DNA of 64,000 nucleotides from Aplidium turbinatum (lineage: Eukaryota; Chordata; Ascidiacea; Aplousobranchia; Polyclinidae). Of the stretch, positions 51,865-63,600 are shown piece after piece. The stretch's first letter is position 1. Every line of letters begins with the position of its first letter. The stretch lies in the NCBI GenBank assembly GCA_918807975.1, contig OU964922.1, positions 21,936,329 to 22,000,328 on the forward strand, given 5' to 3'. The notes below the pieces were generated by a model, which was not told where the DNA came from, ran no database searches, and worked only from the letters and a program-made list of their open reading frames with translations. A program made the position numbers and the translations under genes.

Positions 51865-54475
51865 CAAGAAAACAGTGGTGTGCTTTATTGGAACGTGTTC
51901 TTGATTAAAATCAGCAGAAAACTATTAGGGAAATGAATATGCTGAGAATTACAGTAGGCTAATATTAAAAACAGAATCAAAGGCATACTTTAGCAGAAAA
52001 CCGAAAATTACTATGTTAATGGCCCAGTTTGACAAATGGCAAACTAGACCCAATTGGAAAAAGTGGACATATTCGCCTAAATTTGAAACATCTAGTTGTT
52101 TATGGCCAACTCATTGGCAAATGGCTTAATATCATACCAAATCCGACAGCCCTACTACAAATCAATAGAGTGCCCCAAGCTCACCACATGGATGAGTTGG
52201 GAATGTTGGACGATGACTTTCGCTTTTAATATCTTTCTGATGATTTTGGAGCTTTTCTACAGCTGCAACCCTATAAACAGCCAAAATGTTTGATGCGAAC
52301 TTAATTTAAAAAAAAAAATTTTTAATGCGGATAGCCTCCGGCTTACGCCACTAGGCGCGGAGGTTGAAGAGTTTCTTTTGCTGTGCGACTACGAACCTAC
52401 TTGAAAAATGAAATAAATATGATCATCAATAAGTCGTGAGTACATGCAGTGCACAGTGAAGAGCTTTCTGGAATATCACCAAAGAATTAGATTAATGAAT
52501 CAGTTCAAAGAGAACAGGAACTTCAATTCAAATCCAAAACGTGATCAACGTTCAATTGTGAGAACCAATACAGCAGTGACACAGAAGGTTATGTTTTTCC
52601 CTGAAATGAAGCAATTTTCGGAAAGTGTTGCACAAAGCATGAATAGGAGATAGGTATAAATTAAATGTGACAGAAATAGAAACGGTATCTTTGAATTTAT
52701 TTATTAACACTGCCAGTGCCTACTACGTGAAATCACGTAGTAAAAACAAAAATTTTGATGTCATTTGATAAATAGATAAATCTGGTCTTATTGTTTTCCA
52801 AACTGCATGAATCTAACTGTTTTAGAAAGAGGAAGACTTGTATTGTCTAAAAGTGGAAAGAAATTACTAGGTTTGTATTTAAATTTTTTCTGCAATCATC
52901 AATTATTTACAAAAAACTGTCATTTTTTGTAAAAAACTGTCATTTTTTGTGCAAAGTGAAGCTTATCCAGTTCTTTCCTCGCATAACGCATCAACATCTC
53001 CGTGACAACCTTTGTGCGGCAAGCGTAGTACTTGCCTGACATCTACCGGTGAAGTTTTTCGCAGTTTGAAAATTTTTTTCCAATATCTAAACGGAAGCGA
53101 AAAAAAGTCAAAAAAACACAGAATTTTTGTAGTTTGTCAGAAATTTTAGTCATTTAAGGCATTTTAAAAAAAAAATACACAAAATTTGTAAACATACTGT
53201 AAAAGACTGTTGAAAATGCAACAACTTTCATGTTTTGATTGTTTTTCTAGCAGTTACGGTTCTCAAAATACAGCTGTTCAAAATCAAAGCCTTTGCTCAA
53301 ACTAAATCCTGAAAATTTTATCAAAAAAAGCGTGGCACTGAAAGAGTTAATATTAGTTTTAGTTTTCAAATTTTTGTTTTGTATTAAAAGCATAAAAAAC
53401 GTCACCTGGTTGGGTTATGTATTTGAAATTAGGGACGTTTTCAGGTGAAAAGGTGCTTGGTAAGCTACACGTCTCACGCAAAGCTTGGTTATGCTGTGTT
53501 TTTGGCATACCAACTTAAACACGTTAAAATTCTCGTTTAAAAAAAATTAAAGACGGAAAAGAAAATTAATGTAAAAGTCAGAAAATCTGAGCAGAAAATA
53601 ACTAGGCTAACAGAAAAAACAATTAAAATACCTACTGTACAATTGTGCGTTGCTATCAAAGGAAATATTTTCATATCTAGCAGTTGCGATACGGCGTCTA
53701 AAAGGCTCATCTTTGATAGGAAAAATATCTTAGAAATATTAAACCGTTTAGTCTAACTTTTGTTGACATTACTGTATAGTCAATTTTTATTTTTAGTTGT
53801 TATTTCGAGTTTTGATGTCAGCAAAAACTTGCGCTAGTACAGTAATGACAAAGCATTTTGCAGTAGACAGATCTTGAATCTTTGATGTAGTTAAACATTA
53901 TAGCCCTGACGTACCATCGACATAACGTTAGCATTTCATTGGAGTGGCTACGTTTTGATCACACAAAACAACGCCTCGGGCTAATTTATGTTCGCTTTAA
54001 ACATGCCCTGCTAGTTTGTAAAGAACTATAAACTTGCTTGATGGTCGTCACATCAATGTTTCAAAACACTTTCAGCAAGTGGTAAAGCATGTGAATTATC
54101 CTTGAGTGATTTGAACTTGAGAAAAAAACATTGCTTAATTTCAACCAAGGCTGGCTGATTCGTAAATTGTTTTGAGACTAATCAATTGAGCAGTTTACCA
54201 ATAAAAATTGTGAAAATTTGAGAAATGCAGTACTCTGACGAGCATAGTGCAATCAAGCCAGCGAAACGTTTGAGCTGTAAAACAAATTGTCGTTATTTAA
54301 GAATTGCAGTTTTAACTCACCTCAAAATAGCTTATAGTAGCGTACAGTATATGCATCAGTTAATAGTAGGCTATTGTAACCTATATGCCATCAGATCAAC
54401 AAAGCTGTTTTGTATATTATTGTTTATTGGATTTAGACAGATTAAATAATTCTTTTATGTTGGTATGAGATAAAA
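51865..54475. other. Intergenic, upstream of the beta-propeller gene
   Basis: AT-rich, without recognisable coding frames. A GC-richer patch at 52328-52370 (GCGGATAGCCTCCGGCTTAC) and a repeated CATTTTTTGT phrase near 52921-52950 are the only marks. The promoter of the gene starting at 54476 should be at the right end; no TATA box was picked. Confidence 0.45.
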
Positions 54476-54646
54476 ATGATGATTTACCGGACTAAAGCAT
54501 TTGATAAATGGAGTTCCGTTTTCTTGCTTTTCTGGTGGGCAATTTTTCAACAGACCATAGCCCAGAAGACCTTTCCAAGCAAAGTATCCTACACGGCAAA
54601 GAGATTGTATGAAATGAAGTTGGACATGAGACCAATATCCGTTCGG
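54476..54646 (+). CDS. Beta-propeller gene exon 1: signal peptide
   Basis: Start ATG 54476, followed by a second ATG. After MMIYRTKAFDK comes the hydrophobic core WSSVFLLFWWAIFQQTIAQ, with likely cleavage near AQ-K. Then VSYTAKRLYEMKLDMRPISV. Ends CGG|GTATGT in phase 0. Confidence 0.8.
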
Positions 54647-57600
54647 GTATGTACCAGTTTGTAAGCTATTTTAAACTTAAAACATTTTTGTACCATAATA
54701 ACTAGTGTATTTAGCCTATTGTTTAAATTTTAACCACTCATTCAGTACGGTACATCTTCAAATCGATGTATGACATTAGATTCTAATGATTAGAAAGATA
54801 GTTTATCACTCTTCCATCTCTGGCCAGTGTAACTTAATTTTACTTACTGGATAACTAAACAAGAAATTACATGCTTGTGTGATCAATAAAAATAACTGCC
54901 ATAATAATGAAAAATCTTCAACGAATAAGAAATCAAGGTTTGCATTATGTCATCTTTATCTTAACGTTTAAATATTACTAAAACAACCAAGCCTTTTTGC
55001 TGTTTTTCAGTTGGTCAAAAACCCAGAACTCGGCAGTCAAGTTATCCCTGTTTTTGACTAAGTTATGGGCACACAGTAAAATGGTTTTTGCTTGTTTCTT
55101 CGTGCCACATCAGCATGCACTTGGGTGCGTCTTTTATCCTCGCATCACTATAGGCTACTGCAGATGGAGTACGACCAAGATAGCTTCGACATAGGCATTG
55201 TGGTTTTACTTTTTTGAAAAGAAATTTTCTCCAGGAGGAAAGCATTCCATTAAAGAAACTTTAATTTTAATACTGTGTCTTTCTGGAGCTGTTTATATAT
55301 TACTGGATAACTAAACAAGAAATTACATGCTTGTGTGATCAATAAAAATAACTGCAGTAATAATGAAAAATCTTCAACAAATAAAAAATCAAGGTTTGCA
55401 TTATGTCATCTTTATCTTAAAGTTTAAATTATTACTAAAACAACCAAGCCATTTTGCTGTTTTTCAGTTGGTCAAAAACCCAGAACTCGGCAGCCAAGTT
55501 ATCCCTGTTTTTGACATGATTTTTTTGTCATATCTGCCCAGAAGTGAAATTCGCCGAATACCGGACCTTACCGACAAAGTCAATACCCCGAAGGTAACAT
55601 CATCATAGCCCACTTGTTTATTTCGATTGCGATCCAGTTAATCTAGAATGATTAATTACTCTAATACTGACTCTAATATATTATGATATATAGTCTCCGG
55701 TCTGAAGATGATCTCTGTAGAAATAGACTATATATGAAAAAAAATCAGTAGAATTCAAGAATGCTATCGTAAGAAAGCGGACCCGTTGGATGGCAACACG
55801 AACTTTTCTACGATAATATCACATTGCAGGTCACCTTCAGTTTGTTTAAAGGTTAAAACATATTAGGCTATATATATTTTTTTTTTTAGGCTATAGCTTT
55901 ATGTCGTTATTATGGTTAACAAATGGTGGACTTAGATTTATCTTAAAAAACAATGGCACTTAAATGATATTTTAGAATTATCAATTTTTCTCACTTTGAA
56001 ACGTTGCTGTTGTTAGCCTAATAGCTTTTTATGTTATTAGGCCTACTCAATGCGGTAGAGTAGCTAGAAAGAAATTTTTAGGAGGCCAAAAGGAACTGTT
56101 AGAAGGACAAACATCATTCAACATGAACTACCATGGCATTAAAACGGAATAGTATCACAACATTTTTAAGAGGGCGATTGCCTCCCAAGCGCCCCGTGGC
56201 TCCGCCCCTGACTCAATGCACAGCTGAAAAAACACTGTTTTTTCATACATAGCACTGATTAAGGCATAGATTAATTTTGTTTAGAAAATGGCTTCCCAGC
56301 AGATTGTAACCGACTATTCATCGATGGTCATGCCTAATTCAGTCGGGATACTTCCGGACAACACGATAGACCAACAACCGCCTTATGTATGGTGGATAGC
56401 CACAGGATCATTCGGACCCAGCAGTGGATTTCCAAACAGCGAAGGGGGAATTTATCTGATGGATATGACGCATAGCCCTTGGGGTAGGCTACGTTAGAAT
56501 TAATGATGTTATATTATATTGAAAAGATGTCGTTTTTTTGCTTAAACAAACTTTTTTTAAAGTTCAATTTTTTCAGCCAATAGAAGTCTTGATCCATTAA
56601 CATATCGGCCAGGTTATCAAGCTTTGCAGCAATTTTTAGAATTTTAGGCTTGTTTGGAAGCATAATATGTTTACACTTTACATTCTACACCGCATGAATT
56701 CACATATCTGTTGCTGTGTAACTTTTTTTGCACAAATTGAATAGTCTTCTATTGGGTTGTGGTTAATCTTAATAGCTATAATAATAAAGTGTGCTTTTGT
56801 ATAACGTTGTATCTATCACAGATATATTCATTTCTCTTCAACGCTTTACAAAGCAGACTATAAGACTTTTCTTGACTAAGCATGCTATGAGTTAATTCTT
56901 GCTATCTCTAATAAATTACAACGAAACAAAATGAACTTCAGTAGTGACGTTATTTTTTTTGAGCTGACACAAACCAATTATGCAACAACGCGTTTTTCAT
57001 CATTAAAAAGCGAAGTAATTAAAATAGGGATCTGATTGCATCTAGCTTAGGATGAATATGCAGTTATTGCGATTTGGCTTTGTTTCAATTTAAACGCATT
57101 TAATTAAATATTGCACGTTTTGCAGTTGTGTTTGGTTTTAAATCTTTATCCTCGGACTGACAAAGCCTTGACAGATTATTTCTGGTAGTTTCGCATTTTT
57201 GTTGAAGATTTTGGCACAGGACCCGTTACCGAGATTGACAGAGTGAATTTTCGGATTGTTGAAATATTCTAGCCGGGGAATTATTCCATCCGTTAGGTGC
57301 CGCTGAATGGAGAGCAGTCTTTAGAATGCATTGCTCAAGCGCACACCCCGAGAATCGACCCAGCGCCGCTTAATCTTAAAGCTTTTTCGTCCACAAAGTC
57401 ACGCGCTAACCAATTAAGCTAATTGATCCTAACTAACCAAGTTCTAGCGTTTACTATTTCAGCGTTTTTTATCCAGATCTGAATCAGTCTGTTAGTGCTA
57501 AGAAAGACAAGTTAGCATTTTGTGTAAACACATAGATTTTTGAACTTGAATTTTTGTTATTTGTTATCAATTATATCAAGATATCTTTCGTTGAAACGAG

Positions 57601-60600
57601 TATAAAGCTACCAACAAGTCATCTAAAAGTTTCGTGCAACGTTTAGACAATAAACATTTACGTGAGTTTTCTATTTTCGCAATTTAGGGTGGCCTAGTAA
57701 ACATAGTAGTTCAGGCCGTTGTTTTTATTTCTGACCATCACAACGAAAACAATGTAGGCTATGCCAAACATAGCAGAGGTCTAGAAAAATGTAAAAACGA
57801 CAAAACGTGACGTTATGACGTGCTTAATACCGAATTAGGATAATCAGTTTAAAATTTGGCACACTATAGCAACACCTTGGTAGTAGCCGTAAAGTAACGT
57901 AAAGATTTGTCAACTTACAGTACATTTGCTTTGAAACACAACGAGATATTTGAAACAAGATCTTCTTGTAATATTCGAATCTTGTTTTTTTTTCGATTTA
58001 TATTGATAAAAGACGCTTTTCGACCAGCTGTCATAAAACATTTTTACTGGTCATTTTGTAACGTCACAATAGGATCAAAAACGAAAAGGAAACAGAGTTT
58101 CTAAACCGAAATTCTTAAATTTAAATAAATACGTGAGGGGAATAACATTGAAATTGGCGTCAACAAGTAACCTACGTTATATAAGTAAGTTTTCACATGC
58201 TTGAAAAAGGCTAGATGCATGGTTGAAAAAGTTTACAAGTTTATGTTTTTATCATGATACAGGCAGTACTGTCGCTGCACTGTTTTAATCTTATTGTACA
58301 ATGTAAAAATTATGCAAGAAATAAAAGTTTGGTATGCTCTACAGATACTGTTGTTCTTGATTTCGTTTCAGTGCCAACGCCTATTTACTCACGGAAGCAC
58401 TACGGTTTCTCACATGTTGAATGGGTTGACATGAACAGAGATGGCGCAGTAGATTGCATCACCGTGCAGGGAACACTCAACAGTGAGTTAATTATGACTT
58501 CATAACTGACGATTCAAGAAAAAATTACGTATGCATTCGTGAAGATATCCCACTAGTTCTTCTTGGTCATATCGGAAGAACAAAGCTTTACACTAAAACG
58601 TCTGGATGCTAATCAGAATTTCTTTGTAGCAATAGTCGCAATGTTAATTTCATTTATGAGGTGGTGAACATAGAGAGTCTGCAACGTAGAGAGTCTGAGC
58701 GTTGGGCTCGCAGTCGAGAGCCTGCATGTTCGACTCCAGCCACCCGCAATTGCTGTTGTTTCTCTGGGCAAGAAACTTTACGATAATTGCCTCTACCCAG
58801 TGATCGATTTCGAGTAATGGGTAGTACCAAATTTCAGTCATAAGTAGAGTAGACAACCGGAAACAGACATTGCCGTCGGCTGCAGCGTGGGTCAGGTGTA
58901 CGTCGGAAGGCGTACACCGACGCATAGCGCTCAAGCCCGCTTTCCCGCAATGCAGGATAAAGATATGAAAAAAAACAATTGCTTTCCTGAGGTTTCATAT
59001 ACCATGACAATGCGCATCCTTACTGCAAACTGCCTATAGTATAAAATTTCCAAAGTTTACAGCTAACCATAGTTGTACAATACTCGAGTAAACTTTATTT
59101 TGCTTCAATATACTTTGTGTCTGCTTTAGAGGTGCTGATTCGTACGTAATTTTGTAAAATAATTTCAATGGTAATAAGAATGCAGCTCATAAACTCTGTT
59201 TTTATATCATTTACATTGTTTTTAATTTTATATCAATGCTCAATGTCCAGCATATCGGCACCAAAAATTAGTATCAAACAAATTTATCATTTTTTCACTA
59301 TAATATTAGCCTATAACTCTTGTGGTTACGTTAAAGCAATGTCATTCTGACATCACCATCCAAAGCCAAATCTGATTTGAAGACAAAAGCTATGCTCGGA
59401 CACGAATTGGAGCCTGTGACGACGAAGAGCCTTTGGTTTGTTATAAAGTTATTTTGATGCGGTGTTTTTGAAATACTGTACTGTAATCTATTGCTTTACT
59501 TGTTTACTTAAAAACTTTGATATTTCGTTTACAGAAGCGTCATTAGTTTGGCTTTCTCAGCCAAGAAAAGAAAGTGGGGCGTGGATAGCTCATCAGATAT
59601 CAAATTCAACAGCTGATGTTGGTGGCACGGATTTCAAAATCATGACTGTTAAATTGCGAAGAGGTCTAGGATCACGAATGTTAATAATTGTAGCCGGTCG
59701 ACGAACGGCCACACTTACAGCCTTTTGGGTGGACGGTGAGTGTGAACTTGCAATGTTGAGGTTTCTACGGTGCGTTTGCTTAATCTTGGAAGGAGGTTTG
59801 ATGGCCTCTTTGTGTTCTAAACTTGTACTGTAGCCTAGATTCTTGAAGTTAACGTACATTCGTTTTAAAGTATTGATTGACTGAATGATCGCACTTTGTA
59901 GGAAGGGCATAAGTTATGAGCACACAATAAAATGGTTTTTGCATGCTTCATCGTGCCACAAGAGCATGTAATATCCTCAAATTACTAATTTAGATGGAGT
60001 ATGACCAACACAGCTTCGACATAGGCTTAGTGGTTTTACTTTTTTGAAAAGAAATTTTCTTCAGGAAGAAAGCATTCCATTAAAGAAACTTTAATTTTAA
60101 TACTGTGTTTTTCTGGAGCTGTTTATATATTGCTGCTTTATTTCTCTAAACTTGCTTTAGCTCTTATTGTTGCAAAAGACCAAAAATATATAGGGAAACG
60201 TTTCGTTGCTTTCTGACTGAGAAGATGTTTTCAATTGTACGTTTACTTAAGCTTCCCAGTTTTGGTAATGCAATGCCAGCAAGAATGCGAAGTCCTTCGA
60301 TATAGGTTCCAAAAGTGCCTTGATTTTACTGATTTTAAGATTTTTTTACTGTTTTCATAACGCCACTAACAACAGATGGTTTTCGAAAAATCGTCTACCC
60401 GGCACACTATATCACATATTTTATCAAACCTTACAAATCTCTTTTCATAATATTTACTTGTTTTCATTTTTCACGTCTGTGTGCATTTGTTTGTTGTTTT
60501 GAGCCATATATTAATTTTTATCTTTGCCACTGCATAGGGCCGCATCATTTCCATTTCAAATTGTTCGCTGTTTTGATAGCGATTTTTTATCCACTTGTTT

Positions 60601-63600
60601 AATTTATTTTACGACCAGTAAAAAGACTTTCAACATCACATTGAACTTGATAATAAATTCATTACGCTGCTCCACCAACCAATCTTATTTATTTTTACGT
60701 ACAAAATTTTACGTTTTTTAGACTCAGACAACGACTGGACCCAAACCAGCAACATAAAATCAACAATCATAGCTCGAGGCGAGGCTTACGTCAACGTACA
60801 AATTTCCGACTTGAATGGAGATAATTCTGAAGAAATTTTGACTTCAGTAGCTGCTTTTGCCGGGAGACCTGGTAATTTTGGGTTGGATTCTGAGTATACA
60901 GTACAAGCTTATTTATTTGATTAATACAGTTATTTTTTTAACTAGAAACGATACACTCCAAGAATGAAGACAGAACGAAATAATTCCTAACCTCCAGAAA
61001 TTCTAAACATTTAGTTACTTTTAAACCAAAGTTTGTAGTAACTTGGTATAACCAAGAGGCAAGAGATGCCTTTCTGTTAAAATGGGTGCTTAGCCGTCAA
61101 ACATGTATGTAGTTTTAGTTTGGGAATGGGGAAGCTGGAGATGTTGAAAACATCACTCACATCCAGCAAAACTGGAATGAATTGAGTGGGCGTAGTGTAG
61201 GTGCCGGTAAGGAGCTGGCCGTGCTACCGAACTCGTATGATTATTAGTGCCGTAGCTATATAGTCACATAATAAACTTGTCTTCTCATAGCTGCCACTAA
61301 TTATCTGAGAATGGGATAAATTTTAACCAACTTTTTGGTAGGAATGCTTTAAAATACACACAATGATTAAACGATTTTTGCTTTTATTTGTGTACGCTGT
61401 CCTCTGAATGCACAATCAGCTTGACATTCCATCACAAAATATGTTGAGAAAATTGAGCTCATAATGCCAAAGAACTCTGCTTGATTAATCTTATACTTTA
61501 AGTCTACATGTCAGTATAAAAGATTGATGTAAAAATAGTCGTGTTAAGCTTAAACTGAGTCTTTCCTTGTTTCCTATTTGCAATTATGTCAAAAACCTTG
61601 ATGGATTGTTGATTTTTAGTCCTATTAGTTATTTCCAATTTGGCTTTTGTTGGTTCTGTAAAAGAATAAGCACTGTTGGGTGCAGTACCAAATTTTCTGA
61701 AATAGGCTACCAAATTTAAAAGCTTCAAATTTTTCGTTGTCATGTTTTCAGAAATGGGAAATATTATAAAGGAAGACGTCACAAATGACGGTTAAAACTT
61801 AAATACCAGGTTGAACAAAAAGTTTTTTTTATCCTAGTTTGAACTGAATCGCTGGTAAGAATCTAAATACTGTTTGATCCATTACTTCTTAGGTCGTTTA
61901 CTGGCATTTGAAGCTCCAAAATCTGGATTTGGATTCGGGGAATGGCGGAAACGGATTCTTAATGAATGGCCTCTAACAGCATCCACATATAGAACACTAA
62001 CCCCTGGTCCGGCATATCCATTTTTTGTGGCTACCAGAGATATTCAATCATCGTGAGTAACCGAAGTGTTTTAGTTAGAAAAATATGACACTATAGGTCA
62101 TGAAGTTTAGATGCAGACAGATTTAAACCTGTATTATGTATTATCTATAAAGAGTACGTAACAATCGTGTGAAATATCATGTTTGCGTTTGTCTACCAGA
62201 AATAAATCATATTCAAATGTCGATTTTATCAGCGTTGTTGAAAACAAATTCTAAAATGTGCAATTCCAACGGTTTTATACCGTTTTTGCCATGGTAAAAG
62301 TAATTATAATGATTTAGTTTCGTCTTATTAGAATAATTGTAAACTATTCGTAAAATTAAGGAAGAATCTTACAGAGTATACCACTAGGATCCACACTAGG
62401 ACTACCTTTCTATTATTCAAAATGATGAAATAGGTTATATGAAGCTGTGCTTTAGTTCTCCAAGGCTATTCGCAATTGCAGTGTTAAGTTATTATAAAAT
62501 AAATTTATTTTTTTAACAGTAGCTCAAAGTTATGAACAGGGTTGTGTTAAGCGTTTCCCATACCCCAGGCCGGAGTGAGCCTACGGCTGTTTTAGAGCCC
62601 ATTCATTTTAGTTTGTTCAATGCTTTTTAGCTATTGTGAGACAGTAGAAAACGTATAAGTTTGGTATTGATTTAACTGTTAAATTTAAATGCAGCAACAT
62701 AAGAGATAAAAAGTGAATTAAAGAATTTCAACTTTAAAACAAACTTCCCCAGTTGACAATACGAATTGAAATCGCATTTTCTACGTTTCATTTCAGGATT
62801 AGTGTTAAAGCGAAATTACAGAAGAGCAATGTCAAACAAACGATCTGAGCACATACACTTGAACGCATGAATCCAATATGCAAATGACAATTTAGTCGAA
62901 CAAAATTTTTCTCGGGTATATAAAGAAGTGACGAATCAAGAGAATTAGACGATGACGAATTAAACGAACTGAAATTTATACAAAAGATAGGAATCCTGCC
63001 AGAATTGACAAAATGTGTCGAATAAGGCGAACTGAAGAATTGAACGATGATAAATTAGACGAATTCTACTATACCACTATCTTCTCGCTTTCTCGGAAAA
63101 CGTCTTTCAACAGTTCATACAACAGGACTTTATTATCATTAAACACTCATGAAATGGCGAAGATGTTGGGTGTTAACAGCCAGCAGCGTTGACAGAGATG
63201 GCCTAACTAGGGTATTCGTTTGGACTAGAGATGATTTTATAGCTCAATTTGTTTTCAGCAGAGGCTTGTATTCGGAAGGAAACTCCACAATGCTGAACTG
63301 TTTGGAGCTATCTTGTTACGTTAGAATATTTTGCGTTCATTTCAATGTCTTGTTTTTCTAATGACAAAACATGCGTTATTTTTTGTTGTTATTTTTTTTG
63401 CATTGCCTTTGCATTGTTATGGAGTCAAGAACATCATGAAGTCCTAAGAGATTGTAGAGTCAAAGTTGAATATTTTCGACATGAATTCGAAACCCATGTT
63501 TAAAGCACAACAAAAGTGCCATGAACCCAAAGAACTAAAACAATAATTGAAACATGAAAACTAAAACAAATCAAGTTATTTCACAAATGTAAATAAAAAA

